DNA from: Hydractinia symbiolongicarpus
Taxonomy: Eukaryota > Cnidaria > Hydrozoa > Anthoathecata > Hydractiniidae
NCBI RefSeq assembly: GCF_029227915.1
Contig: NC_079880.1
Span: 12,057,501-12,117,500 of the forward strand
DNA: 60,000 nucleotides
Reading direction: 5' to 3'
A model generated the notes under the pieces. That model was not told the origin of the DNA. It was given only the letters and a program-made list of their open reading frames with translations, and did not search any database. Shown piece after piece: positions 23,040 through 35,404 of this stretch. A program made the translations under genes and the position numbers. Positions within the stretch are counted from its first letter, which is position 1; each line of letters starts with the position of its first letter.

Positions 23040-23260
23040 ATAAATTTGTAAACATCTATTTATGCGCCCTCTAATAAACACCCACTATAAAAACGTCCTA
23101 TTGAATAAACGCCCTTACAAATAAAAGCTCTATGAAATAAACGCCTTTTGAAATAAAGACCCTTACAAATAAAAGCTCTATGAAATAAAAGCCCATTAAA
23201 ATAAACGGTCTAAAATAGACGCCCTTTGAAATAAACGCTACCACAATGCTCTGAATTATG
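23040..23260. repeat. AATAAACGCCC-type interspersed tandem repeat
   Basis: Variants of GAAATAAACGCC recur about every 18 bp. A block of roughly 55 bp containing CCCTTACAAATAAAAGCTC is duplicated directly (about 23111 and 23160). The same motif appears at 53455-53505 (AAAGCGCCCTCCAATAAACGC). Confidence 0.6.
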
Positions 23261-24132
23261 CATTGGCGGAATGAAGAACACAAGATAACGTGGTTAAGCT
23301 TAACAAACCGTGTGCAAGAGTAGAAAGATTTGGAACGGAATGATTCTTTTTCTAAATAATAAAATATCACTTGTCAAAAATCTTTTTCAAAGTTGATTGA
23401 TAGAGAAAGATGTCATTGATAAACGCTGAGGAAGGAGGTTAGAGAATTCAAGTAACGCTGTGACTTTTATGCAATAAAACTGTAGGTAGACCTGTTCTGC
23501 AATGTCTCCTGTATTGTGATCATTTTCTTTTTCAAGAGACGTTAACTTTATTCCAATGCCGCCTTGAGGCATAGCAATTTTTAAAGTAAAAGTTGGATTT
23601 CAAATTGCACTGTGTCTTTAATCTTTTTTTTTATATATATATTTTATCTGAGTCTAAACAAGTTGAACAATGTTAGAAAATGAGTGTTTTTGTGATCCAA
23701 TTTTTAGGTACTTACCGTACAAATGATGTCGACACTCAAGAATTAATTTCTTCACCATTATAACAATAGCGGATTTTTTTATGGCCTGCGAAAAAGCCTT
23801 AGGTCATAATTGTCGGCCCGACACCCCTTCAGTTGTCAGCCTTTTGAAGTAGTAATAACGATGAATTAAAGCTGGCAATTTTTAATTTTCATGATGTTTG
23901 CGTATAAATAAAGTTCTAGCAAAAACAAAAAAAAAAACTTTTGGAATTGTTATTTAATATTATAGGTATTTTTATAATAAGCCAGGTTTGTTTTTACTGC
24001 ACTAGTAGCTATATAATACTATGACATGCTTGTGTCATCTCCTAACCCGATTTATAGTTAAATATCTAAGATAACATACTGGTTGTTACTTCCTCTCTTA
24101 TCAACACTGTGGTATTTTTAAGAAAATAGTTG
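23261..24132. other. No clear gene
   Basis: Minus-strand frames at 23098-23370 and 23387-23572 carry no recognisable motif. An AT simple stretch lies near 23628-23645. Confidence 0.35.
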
Positions 24133-24199
24133 CTCCTGGAAATAATAGACAGGGTATATCCCTCGATATTTATGAGGCTAGTCATGTAAAATATGCACT

Positions 24200-24247
<48 letters not shown>
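24133..24247 (+). mobile_element. SINE family 1, 3' fragment with (ATCT)n tail
   Basis: Positions 24133-24198 match the 3' end of the SINE at 933-1245 (GAAATAATA, then ACAGGGTATATCCCT, then GAGGCTAG, CATGTAAAATATGCA). About a dozen ATCT units follow. The other copy ends in ATCC units, so each insertion carries its own tetranucleotide tail. Confidence 0.75.
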
Positions 24248-24931
24248 ATTAACATCAAGACTACAAAATATAGTTCAAATTTTGTCCCTAGAAGCGCATG
24301 AGCCGTATGAAACTTCGTAATGTAACAATATATTCGTCATGCATACCTGTTTACGTTAAGCGTAATGCAGAAATTTAGTGGCAACTGACAGGTTCCTTCC
24401 TGCTAACACTCCAATAACAAGATATCCTCTAATCATCGCATTTGAGGAAAGAAATAAAGTTGATCCAGTAGTTATAATTAAAACAGAAAAAAAAACAAAA
24501 GTACCTGACAGGATGATGATGGATGGTGTTTATAATTTACACTGCCAGTTTTTCGGGATAATTAATAAGATTATAGCTACTATTTGTTTTTTATTCTCAG
24601 CATGACTTTGCACACATTTCGGGTGAAGATGCAGTAATGTTACCAAACATGCAGTATTCAATCCATATTAAAAATATGATCTGATCTAATATAGTCTACT
24701 GAATCATTTAAAACAGAAGATTTCATCAAAGAACGTAAACAATGTCTGACTTTCTTTTATTTATAATTTTATTTTCAATTCTGTTTAAGTGAAACTTGTA
24801 TCAATAGGTGTCAACCACAGTAATAATAACTAGTTTGTTTACATAACAAATTTGATCTTAATTTATGTTTATCTTTTCTTTAAACACGAGAGACCTTCGC
24901 ACAAACACCTCGACCCCTCTTCTTGCACTTT
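24248..24931. other. No clear gene
   Basis: A plus-strand 75-codon frame (24378-24605) has no recognised domain. The rest is AT-rich. Confidence 0.35.
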
Positions 24932-25072
24932 ACGAACGAATGAACGAACGAACGAACGAACGAACGAACGAACGAACGAACGAACGAACGAACGAACGAA
25001 CGAACGAACGAACGAACGAACGAACGAACGAACGAACGAACGAACGAACGAACGAACGAACGAACGAACGAA
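24932..25072. repeat. (ACGA)n microsatellite, about 35 units
   Basis: Almost perfect run with one ATGA interruption near its left end. It keeps several frames open on both strands (repeats of ERTN and FVRS), which are artefacts. A poly(C) run lies just downstream (25170-25182). Confidence 0.95.
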
Positions 25073-25581
25073 GTAGGTATATATATCCTTAGCAACACCT
25101 TGGTAAACCATGCACGTCAGCACATTTATAAAATTTACAAAAAATTACCCCTGTCTGAAAATGTAATACCCCCCCCCCCCCCAAGGTATAAAATTTTATC
25201 CAAAAATCTTTTTCCTTAAAAAAACTCTAATAATAGTTAGGAAAAGTCATAGCACTCAATTACATGTCGAACAAAAGTAACAGGGTTAAATCTGTAAACA
25301 ATAACAGAAGCGGATGAGATTAATATCAAGTGTAAATAAAGCGACTAGAGCGTGCAAGTGGTTCCTTATTTATCGTCAAGTGTTTCCTCATACTGTTAGT
25401 TTCGCCCTTTATAATACTTAAGAGAACAATTTTTGCAAAAAAGTATTTAAATGCATGGAACTTCACTTTATATGGCCAATGAAAACAAAGCAAACCTGAT
25501 TTATACCGAATTGCATAGGAACTGTGAATAGTCTTCCTCTTTAACAAATATATTCACTTTCTCTTTCTATCGTAGAAATGT

Positions 25582-25803
25582 CTATTTACAGCATGTTGAA
25601 AATTTTTCGACCTTCCCAATCACACGTTCTCTTTTCACTGACTTTTTTTTTGGAGTGTGGTATTTTTTTACATTCTGTAGTCTTTCTTGAATTCTGATTT
25701 TTTGTGTTTTTGCCATATTGAAAATCAACATAAAGGAAAAAATAAAGCCGTCTTTATCGATATTTTTTAATGCATCATTGTTATCAAGCTCCAAGTTTTC
25801 GTA
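25582..25803 (-). CDS. Possible terminal exon, unrecognised basic protein
   Basis: On the minus strand the acceptor TTTACACAACAG precedes an open segment of 73 codons. It starts YENLELDNND, passes a hydrophobic stretch (FIFSFMLIFNMA) and ends in a Lys/Arg-rich region (TPKKKSVKRERVIGKVEKF) with a stop at 25582. Composition is protein-like, but no domain is recognised and no upstream exon was identified. Confidence 0.3.
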   Translation of the reverse strand, partial: YENLELDNNDALKNIDKDGFIFSFMLIFNMAKTQKIRIQERLQNVKKYHTPKKKSVKRERVIGKVEKFSTCCK

Positions 25804-28100
25804 CTGTTGTGTAAAGTTACGTAGTAGTGTATGTCGTCACAGAGATGGTTAGGTCATCTTTTCACAATTCCTCGAACGTTTGATTGTATTTATTTGGTTT
25901 GATAATCTACTATATTTTAGCGTTTGGGCTTACTTGTTCTTATATATTTGTATTTAAACTTTGTAATAATCTTAAATTTTTACGTACTTTATATCCCTTG
26001 CTTATCCTTATCCTGTCACTTGTCAGAGACAATGAAAATGTCATTTTGTGATGCATATGAAAGTTCATATTTACATTTAGAGGCAGATGTCGTAACGTCT
26101 TTACCCATTCATACAACCTGGTTTTATATGTTCCATGAATAACTATACATTTTTAATGATTGCGATTTGTTTAGCATGCCTTAGAAATCACACATGGTGA
26201 AAATTATCGATCAGATAACACAAATTTTATAATATGCGAGAATTTTATAAAGTGAAAAAGACTGGATTCTCTCCTTCTGAAACACTGATAATGACCTGCT
26301 GTTTTTATTTTACAAATTTATGGCTTTTAAATGGAAAATAAATAATATTTTCAAGTTTTCGTTTTTACTTCTGTTTTGCTTGCCACCCATAAATATTAAC
26401 AAATGTTGCATATCTTACTTAACTATCTAGATTGCTTCACACAAGGTAACGAAATATATCACGAGGCACAGGTTTTTTATAATTATTTCCTTATTCACTT
26501 CGTTCAACCGAAAATAAGAGCCTTATTGTCTACGTAAACTCTTCAAGACTTAGGACGCTGTTCGAGAATTAAAATTTAGTGAGTGGAGTCATCTTCGGTA
26601 TTTATGCGTAACTTGCCTCGATTACTACGGAAATAAGTTACAATCTTGTTTGGTATTATAATTTATTTTTGCCTTTTGTATCGAATTTTTGTGCTTTTGG
26701 AGAAGAAGAATGCATTTGTAGACCTTCACAAAGTTTCTGCCTCGTTTATTTTTCGAATACTTTTGACCAATTAAATAGTTTAAATAAATTCAATACAAAA
26801 GAAATTAATGCTCAAACAATTTAAAGGATTTCTATAAATGAAGGGTTGGGTATCATGAGGCAGGCATGTTTCATCTTAGGGTGGATGGAATCCAAAATGG
26901 AATTATTTTCAAATTAAAAAACAAAAAAAACATTCGTGATTTTGAATTTTATATCAAGATTTTTGATACACGTGATTTAAATTTCATTCTTTTTCTTATC
27001 GCCAACCACGTGCTTCTGACAATGGTTGGAAAGGTGGCGTTTAATAATATAACGATTAGACTAAAATAATTTTAGTATGAAGAAAAGTATTACCAATTAT
27101 TAAAGTATGAAACTAATACACAAAACGACAAAAACAAACATTCTACACTCTTTAAGGATCATCTTCAAACACTTTGTTATGGTCTAGTATCACCATATAC
27201 TCTCATAGATCTCCCTGATATTTGCAAAGAAAAATAAATATATTAACCAATACCTTTTGTAGATATACCAACCTCCAAAACGATGCCATATTGACATCAC
27301 ACTCGTGGACAAAAGTGTAATGTAAATAACAAATTCATAAATAAATTCGACAACTTACTTTCAGAATTAGAAATCTAACAAGGTGCTTGTTTTTCTATGA
27401 AAGATATATGTCCCTCTACAGGGCAAATCAATTCAAGGCAAAACGTTGGATGAAGATATTCGCAAGTTATTCGAAGGCGCCAGAGATATTTGTAAATTTT
27501 AAAAGTTGAAAACATCTTAGTATTGTAAAAATATATATGTAACGTATCTTTTTAAAAATCTCTTTGAAAAATCATAAAGTCGTAAGAAAAAAAGAAAAAT
27601 AGATCGTTGTTCCCGCCTTTTATGTAGGACACGCTGGGGTCCAAACCTTCAATAAAGCACGATAAAAAATACACTGGGTTTTATGTTCAATGGCGCTATC
27701 AGAGTTGAAAAATCGTTTGCATTTGGCTAATATCAAGATCTAAAGCTTTTTGCGCTATAGCGGATAATTCAGAAAAATGGAAAGCCTTCGATTGTCATAT
27801 TTTACATCATTTTAGCTTATAAAAATGTTCCATACATGATTATTCTGTGTTTTGCAAGCCAAGGATGAAATCATATCGTGAAGGGTCAAGCATCCTCACC
27901 ACTTAAACGTCCTCTTCTAAAAAGTTAAAAAACGCAAAGTAGTGAGTGTTTATTTGAGGTATATAAAAACATTCTTCTGAGGAAAAATACTACATGTGTT
28001 ATAAATAAGCGATTCCAAACTTCTTTTGTGCGTTCTACTAAATAAAATAGCCTGTATATTCTTAATGATAAAAAGAAAACAGTCATTTCTAAAGACTTAA
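25804..28100. other. Gene-poor AT-rich region
   Basis: Plus-strand frames at 25924-26142 and 26866-27069 have no recognisable motif or splice support. No repeats were seen. Confidence 0.4.
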
Positions 28101-29797
28101 TCCAGTGGATATTAATAATACCCGTTGTTTGTAACCACGCATGAATTCTAAAACGCTACAAATAACAAATGCAGTATATTTTTACCGATTATGGTTTGAT
28201 GGCCAGCGTGTAGTAAACCAATCACAAAGCCAGATTTCTACAGGTAACCAATCAGCAAGTCTAAAATATAAAAAGATCAGAGCCAGCGTGAAGACGGCCA
28301 TTTTAATGGTACGGCCCTGTTTGTTAGCATTTTGGTCTTCTTAGAGATTTCTATTATTATAATAAAACAAACTAATTTTAAGATTTTGAATACAAACGTA
28401 GATTTATAAGGTAACTGCATCCTTAACGGTATGATATAAACATTGGCAAAAGTCTGAGGTTTATTGATTCGATGAGACAAGAGTCTGGATTAAACTCTTG
28501 ATGCTTACGTTTTACTTTTTACCCACAATTCATTTTGTAACCACAGATTGTGGCATATGTTTTTGTTTAAGCTGATAACGAATTTTGCAAGTTTTACGAA
28601 CTTATTCCGTTTAGCTGGACAGGATAACGATGTTTTTTGTGTTTTTACCTAAACTAAAAGTTTATTATGCCTATAGAGCGCACTGATGTAAATGCTCCTC
28701 ACACGGATGTGCGACATGGTTTACCTGTCTTAACTTTAACAGAACATCTCTTTTCAGGACCTTACTTCACAAAATATAATAAAAATTTAGGCCGATTTTT
28801 TTTGCTATGACAACATAACTGGAAAGTAATTTTTAAAAAAATATTTTTTATCTGCAACGCTGCATCACTTTGAGGAGTTTACTAGAATTGCGACATAATG
28901 TTTTCCTCTAGAGTACAGCATGGTTTACCTGAAGTTATCTTAACGTTAAAAGCTGGAGAGACAGGCGAAGATTTTGACACTTTGGCAGGAACAAATTCTG
29001 CAAACTGGACAGTAATGTTTTGCTAAGGCAGGGTTACGATTGCCTATATCCTTATTTATATGAACAGCTGTTGCAGAAAACCCGGATCACACAGTTACTT
29101 GTGGCTTAACCGGGCGCTTCCGAGTTCTCCAACTATTTATAATAGTAATAGCCGTTGTCTCTCTGTTCCGTGCGTCAAAATATGTAAGTAAGTAACAGGA
29201 ATTTTTACCGTCCCTGGTCAACGGTTGGCTCTTTTCTCGCTCCACGGGAACTAAGTCACATTACCTGCTAGAGATATTCATAACGTGCTTGCTGTTTCCT
29301 GTGTTTTTATTTTAACCGTAAAAGTTTACTTAAAAAGGGTAATAAGGAGCGCTGAGTTAAGCACTCCTCACGGATGTGAGACATAGTTTACTTGTAGTAA
29401 GCGCTTATCCAAATGCCAGTCACGATTCATTTTTGAACTGTCACAGGAATTTATTCGGCAAAATAAGAAAACGCTGGTCGACTGTTCCCCTGCGTTTTTA
29501 TTTCAGCTAAGGTTTCGGAAAAGTTATTTTCTTGAAAGATATATTCCACAGGAACGCTTTACTGGACTTTCCACATACCGTATACCTGCATTACAGCGTT
29601 TAATCTTGGTGTGCTTAAGAGCTCAACCTGACGTTCGACTTTAGCGCTCCACTGGATTTGTGACACACCATATACATGTACTAAAAGTTTCCAACCTGAT
29701 TGTGCAACATGATCTACCTGCACAAAAGCGCTCAACCGTTAAATGCTTAATTACTGATGGTTTAAATCGGCGTTTCGACGCCGAGTCTCTCGGCTAG
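28101..29797 (+). mobile_element. Two abutting larger Helitron-like elements (family H3)
   Basis: The 3' end at 29771-29797 has paired hairpins (GGCGTTTCGACGCC and CCGAGTCTCTCGG) and then CTAG, flanked by T. A second 5' terminus (TTTATAATAGTAATAGCCG, about 29137) lies inside, directly after a degenerate 3' end (ACTTGTGGCTTAACCGGGCG). The first element's 5' end is near 28101 (preceded by A; TATTAATAATACCCG). The interior carries diverged copies of an approximately 100-bp repeat (GATGTG-GACA...TTTACCTG; TGTTTTTA-TT). The same family is at 53814-56155, including a shared AAACCAATCAC block. No protein is encoded. Confidence 0.6.
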
Positions 29798-30249
29798 TTT
29801 TTAAAATAATAGCCGTTGACTGTTTTTTATGCACTTTAACCCAATTTAGATTGGAGTCTGAGTGATCCGCGGTCAAGGTTGGGGGGGGGAGTGCCCTACG
29901 CCTATATTTTCTGATCTACTTGCTTATTTTGAAAAATATTTGGCACAAGTGTTAACTGACATAGAAAAATCAAAATGGTGGAAAAATATTTAGTTTTAGT
30001 CACGTGATAAATTGCTGACGTCAGCAAATTTTTGGAAATTACTAGTTTTTAATTTTTTGGAGTAAATAATGAAACTGCAATTGCTTCCCAAGATGGTGGA
30101 CGCTTTTCGGTAACGGAATTTTATTGAAACTATAAATAGCGAACGACAAGAAGTAGAAACTTTTAAATTCAACAACTAGACTCTCTCGCTAACATCGCTA
30201 AATACATTTATTTACAATTATCGAAAATGAAAACTAAAGCAAAAATACA
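29798..30249 (+). mobile_element. 5' fragment of a further H3-type Helitron, then unassigned sequence
   Basis: Immediately after the CTAG at 29797 the sequence reads TTTTAAAATAATAGCCGTTGACTG, another 5' terminus, so a third unit was joined head-to-tail. It cannot be followed beyond about 29870. The rest includes a G-run (29881-29889) and no gene. Confidence 0.4.
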
Positions 30250-33200
30250 GCAACTTTTGACTCAAGATCACACAGCACCTTTATAACGAAATCAGATCAT
30301 AAACCAGTTATCACAACTGTTAAAATTAAATGGAATAAGTTCCAAAATATTACATCAACTAAAGTTTTTAACATCGAAAAAATGAAAGATAATCAAACTG
30401 CCAGAAAATACAGCTCCGAAGTAGAAACACTTCGAACAAACTATTCACCTCAACCTGAACAATCAAACCAAGAAATATGGAACAGTATTACCAAAACAGT
30501 CAAATCAGCAGCAGAAAATATCCTAGGATATAAAAAGCATCAATTAAAACACAAAGATGAAGAAATACAGATGCATAAACGCAAATCATGGCAACAACAA
30601 AAATGTATAAAGCTGTCAAACATCTAATCAAAATGACACCAAAGCAACGACTACTCCTAATACAATAATAACGGATTAGCCCGGGCTGTACCGCAAAATA
30701 TCGCCCGAGATCTGAGTGCCGACCGAGCTTGCCAGATTGGTGCAATGACTGAGGGCGTTATTTTGGTACAGCACGGGGTAATCGGTTATTGTTGTATTTG
30801 TTAACCGTCTAAGTTAGATAAAAATAAAAAAAGGAATTTTGGTTTAGTGTTCTTACAATAATATAATTCACCAGCACTACTTTATAAACACTCGAGTTCA
30901 AAATTCGAAACACCTGTCTAAAAACAAACATTCTATTTATAATTCGAAAGTCCCTATAGAATAAAACTTTGTAAACAGAACATTGTGATGTTCGAACGTA
31001 CAGAATAATGTGTAAAGTTGAATGCGCAGCTTAGATATATTTACAACGAATATTAAAGTAATTTTTTAACTAGTTAGCTAGCCAAGAATAATATGGGCTT
31101 CAACGAGTTTTATATTGACTTGGTAACCTCAAAGCTGAATGAACTAATCTGAAAATGAGAGGAGATGTACTTTTTATGATTCCGTTGCCCTGTATTTAGT
31201 ATTTTTGATAAAACTGGGTATCAGATCATCGTTTTTTGTGGACAATGTAGCTAGGTAACTAGCCATGTTAAAGAAGCATCCGGACGAAATGTTGCTTAAT
31301 CTGGTTATTTTAACTGTTAAACTTGACAATGTTTTTATCGATAATTGTATTGTAGGATTTAGATATATAATCATTTCCAATGCTTCTTAAAACTTGTTTT
31401 TCGTGCTTGTTTACATTTTAAGCTACCATTTTTCTCGACGACGGGCAATACCGCAAAATATCGGCCCGTCGTCAAGAGCGCTAAGCCAATCAGAATGCCT
31501 AAAAACTCGTATTACCGGCTTAAAAATCCAGACGGTTAACAATAAAAAATAACAACGGTCTAACAGCTAACGAAGAAGAACAAACAAAAATCATTGTAAA
31601 ATACTTTAAAGAAATATTCAACAAAAATGAAACAACAGTAAGAAAACCAATAACACCAACTCAATTACAAATAAATTTACAAAAGAGGAAATAAAATCAG
31701 CTGCGAAACTAATCAAGAACAACAAATCTCCTGGCAAAGATAACATCAATGGAGAACTAATCAAAAACTCACCAGTCATAATATTCAAAAACATAGAAAA
31801 TATCTTCCATAACATTGCAGAAACAGGCGAACACCCAAACGAAATAGACCATGGTTTAGTCCGAGCACTACAAAAACCATACTACTATCCATTCTTAGAA
31901 AAATTCTAGCAATGTGTTTAATAAGCGCATTGGATCAAGACTAGACGACAAAATTTCAATCAACAAATCTGCATACAAAATCGATCAGCAACTGAACACG
32001 TATTTACCACCAAACTGATAATTGATAGAGCAATAACATCAAAACACGAAACTGTATACCTTATTCTCCTAGATATGCGCAAGGCATTTTACAGCATAAG
32101 CCGTCAAATGTTAATAAACGACCTTAACATCGTTGTCAATAAAGACGAAATACATCTAGTTTAGATTCTCTTAAATATGAAATTAGCAGCGAAATGTGCC
32201 CAATACATAAGCGAATATTTTTTAACCGATACTGGTGCACCACAAGGTGACTGTGCTAGTGCAAATGAATTTACATTTTATCTAGAAAAATTGCTCGAAT
32301 CAGACAACAATGATTATACACCACCAATACAAGACCATACATATGAAAATAGTCAAAACACTACAAATACAATCGCCGATCACCAAACAGAACACAACTA
32401 CTCACAAATCACACCAATACAACACATAGACATTAATATGCTATATGGAAATGATGTAAGTAAAATAACGTCAAACTACAGCAATAAACAAAAATTCAAA
32501 ATTGAACTACCAGAAAATTTAAGATTAAGAGGGTTACAAATAAATGATGACAAAACAGAGGAATATAAAATCAATAGCAAGAACTGCGACGACAAATAAA
32601 AAAAAATGCAAATTACCAGTGTCACTATTGGATACGAAAAACGACATCAATAGGAGAAAACAGCTTGCTATAACCATCCGCCAAAAATTAAAGCACATCT
32701 TTAATAGTAAAAAAATAACCATCATGATAAAAATATCTGCCTTTTGAATCTTCCTCTACAACTCAAAACTATAGACAATAACATCAACAATCAATGAAGA
32801 AATAGACATATTTCACAGAAAATTAATTAAAGAATTTGTTCTAAACATAAAATGGCAAAATACCATAAGTAATGAAGATCTATATGCTAAAACACACATT
32901 ACAAAATGGTCTAATAACATAGCCAAGAGAAGATTAAAGTGGTTCGGAAAAGTGTCTAGAATGCGAAAAAATACACCACTACAACAAGCGATGACATACG
33001 CGATGCAACCTTACGAAAACCAAAAGGAAGACCGACAACAACTTGGTTAAAAATGATGGATTAGCAACTGAAAGATACGCTGAATATTAACATCGCAGAA
33101 GCACTTGAAAGAGCAAAAAGCAAAGAGATATGGGAATAACTTATAAAACAGAACTTTCTTAAATTGTAAATATGTGCATGATTAGAGATTTGAACGCCCC

Positions 33201-33250
33201 AAAAAAGCCCACATTTAGAGAAATTACAACTGAATAAATGCTAAGAAACA
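30250..33250 (+). pseudogene. Decayed LINE (endonuclease end plus reverse transcriptase)
   Basis: Frameshifted segments follow the order of a non-LTR polyprotein. SDHKPVI (30296-30316) is the end of an APE-type endonuclease. NNKSPGKDNINGELIK (from about 31713) precedes the palm. VYLILLDMRKAF (about 32053) is RT motif A. GAPQGDCASANEF (about 32240) is motif B. MLYGNDV (about 32439) occupies motif C, with YGND in place of YADD. SKRRLKWFG-type sequence with TPLQQAM (about 32925-32990) is the C-terminal block. Stops and frameshifts are numerous, and an unrelated insertion (30660-31545) splits the linker. The active-site motif is altered, so it is inactive. Confidence 0.75.
30660..31545. mobile_element. 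Insertion with palindromic ends interrupting the LINE
   Basis: LINE reading is lost at about 30664 and resumes at about 31556. The left end (30660-30799) is itself an inverted repeat: CAATAATAACGGATTAGCCC and CGGGCTGTACC on one side, GGTACAGCACGGGGTAATCG and GTTATTGTTG on the other. The right end holds a related palindrome (GACGGGCAATACCGC...CGGCCCGTCGTC, 31439-31477). GTTAACCGTCT occurs at 30800 and inverted near 31530. No transposase frame is visible. This could be one non-autonomous DNA element or two neighbouring foldback elements. Confidence 0.5.
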
Positions 33251-33479
33251 CTACAAATAATAAAGAATAATGAAACAGTGATTTACTGCAAAATACAGGC
33301 GTAAATTACGTCTATATGGCGCAAAATTTTATGGCAGGGTATATAAAGGCGTAATAAAGGCGCGAGTACAATGAATATATTAATCTGTGATGACGAGATG
33401 TGTATTATGAGATGTGCATTATAGGAACCTTATGGGACTCAAAATTTGGGTAGTGTGATGTAATCCTTAATATATTTAT

Positions 33480-33718
33480 TATTATTATCTTTATCATGGA
33501 ATTTATTTACCCATGATAGCTTCTTCAGTTCCTATTAGTACTGCTATCAACGAGCGTCTTGCGAAGGGGTCTTCATTGACTTAAAGCTCACATTAAAGTC
33601 ATGTAGGCTTATCATTTTAGTGTCTGGCATGAATCGTCCAGAGGTTGAACCCAAGACCTTAGGCACTGGAAGCGAGCGTTACACCAGTTGCAGACGAACT
33701 GTGACATTTCTTCTTAAC
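33480..33718 (-). mobile_element. tRNA-derived SINE (family 2)
   Basis: Read on the minus strand, the head (33718 downward) contains an A-box-like CTGGTGTAACGCTCG and, about 35 bases on, a B-box-like GGGTTCAACCTC. That spacing and order is that of a tRNA gene. The structure does not close into a tRNA cloverleaf and runs on into a non-tRNA body, so this is a SINE. The 3' limit is uncertain. Confidence 0.6.
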
Positions 33719-34329
33719 TACTATACAGACTAATTGAAAAATATGCTAATAGACTATGAAGAAGGCATTGATATTGTATCTTCAAGACCAAAAAATGAAC
33801 TATTGACAATACGTATAAATGTATGGTTTATACATATTGACCAAAATATTGAAAGCAAAACAAACAAAGAAATTCACTTCTTTATGATATTTAGTAGAAC
33901 ACCTGACTTTTGTAATTTCTTTTTGCATTTCTTTTTATTTCTATAAGAAACTCTATTTATTTATTAACTTGATTTTCTAAAAACAATATTTTTTCAACTT
34001 CAAAGTTAAGAAAGCTAAGATTTATTTGAATTAGATTTTAGCTTGACAGTTGCTATTGATATCACTTTGTTGTTTATCAGAAATTTTTTCATTTTTTTTA
34101 TATTTGTTAGATTGGTTGCTTAACTTTCCAAATAGCTCTGCCAGTTGATCAGCAATTTTTACTTTGTACTTTTGTACTTTTGTATCAAAACTTTTACTTT
34201 GTAACAATAATGTATTGTTTTAGAGTAGCCTTACTTTAGATATCTTTTACTATTTTTTTAAATGCAAACATATTTTCCAATTTTAAGAGAAATTTAGTGA
34301 TTCAAAGCTAAAACATAGCTTTTTGAACT
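33719..34329. other. No clear gene
   Basis: The plus-strand frame at 33734-33946 has no recognisable motif. The rest is T-rich. Confidence 0.4.
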
Positions 34330-34830
34330 AGATTTTTTATAAAAATGTAGTGGATAAACTATTGCGCATTGAGTGTTTAAAAAGTTCGCAGTGGATAAAC
34401 TTTCGGGAATGTTTTACAAAGACAAAGTTCCGCGAAAAAAGCCAAAAATTTCGTGATATTTTCTTAAATTAAAGTATCTATATTGACGCAGAGAATATAT
34501 CGCATTTCCTATTTCGTGTATAAATATTTTTTGCGTTCCATTAGTACCACTTCGGCTTTTGTGAAGAGACTTAAATTATTGTTGACAACAATGCATTTTA
34601 TCTCTAGCAAACGACTTTTTCAGTATAAATGGCTTTATTATTTGGTACACAGCAGCGTAAATCATAAATGTTCACTAATTGTGTTTATCGCTTAAAATTA
34701 TTTTTGCAAATTATATGACCTGAGATATTTCGCGGGACTAAAGTTTCGCAAAATTGAAAATAAAATGTCAAAATACGCTAAAACAGTTTCCCATGAATAT
34801 TAGTTCCCTTAAAGTATCAAGAAATTTGGT
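34330..34830. repeat. TTTCGCG-rich dispersed repeat
   Basis: Repeated short phrases such as GTGGATAAACT, AGTTCCGCGAAAA, TTTCGCGGGACTAAAGTTTC and TTCCCTTAAAGTATC occur at both ends of the block. Related phrases flank the 42-bp satellite (7140-7185) and appear at about 10645. It behaves like a dispersed non-coding element. No termini could be defined. Confidence 0.4.
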
Positions 34831-35169
34831 TTCCAAAAAAAAAACACTCAACTGGGCAGGCAGTTTTTAGAGGAAACAAAAATAGAAATGATGTCATAAC
34901 AGGTTTTTTTATTCACCAAACATTTTTCTATTCGAGGGCAAATTCTAATTAGGGGAGTAATTCCGTATAGAAAACTGCAAAATTGATCATGTACTTAAAA
35001 AAATTGATGCATTCATGGTAAGCTGGTAATATAAATATGTGCGTTTAACTGATTACCTACAATAAAAAAAATCGTACAAAAATTGTGTCTTTTCCATAAT
35101 TTGAGAAGGAATAAGTAAGTAGTTCAGACAGAATATTAGTAAGAAGGTAACGCAACATTTTAACTTCCT
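34831..35169. other. No gene seen
   Basis: AT-rich spacer with no structure noticed. Confidence 0.4.
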
Positions 35170-35404
35170 TGAGAATTTCATAGTAACGGCTGGCTCTTCT
35201 TCCCCTCCGACTGTAGCTGTATCACACTACCGTCTGAGGTGCACAAAGCATTGCTCCAACTTGCTTATCTGCCACACAAGCCGGTTATTAGTCAGTAGCT
35301 GGCAAGCAATGGGCTGACAACACTACATTAAAAGTGCACTGGAACAGGGACTTAACCTAAAATCTTACAAGTTGACAGCGCTACCACTACACTACCTCCG
35401 CTAA
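35170..35404 (-). mobile_element. tRNA-derived SINE (family 3)
   Basis: On the minus strand the head reads GCGGAGGTAGTGTAGTGGTA (A box TAGTGTAGTGG), and about 35 bases later AGGTTAAGTCCC (B-box-like). The non-tRNA body continues to about 35170. It differs from the two other SINE families in the body. Confidence 0.6.

Noticed and set aside
24852-25123. Long open frames encoding ERTN or FVRS repeats on both strands
   Set aside because: They are translations of the (ACGA)n microsatellite, open in several frames at once.
33640-33718. Functional tRNA gene on the minus strand
   Set aside because: A and B boxes are present, but the acceptor stem does not pair and the sequence continues into a SINE body.
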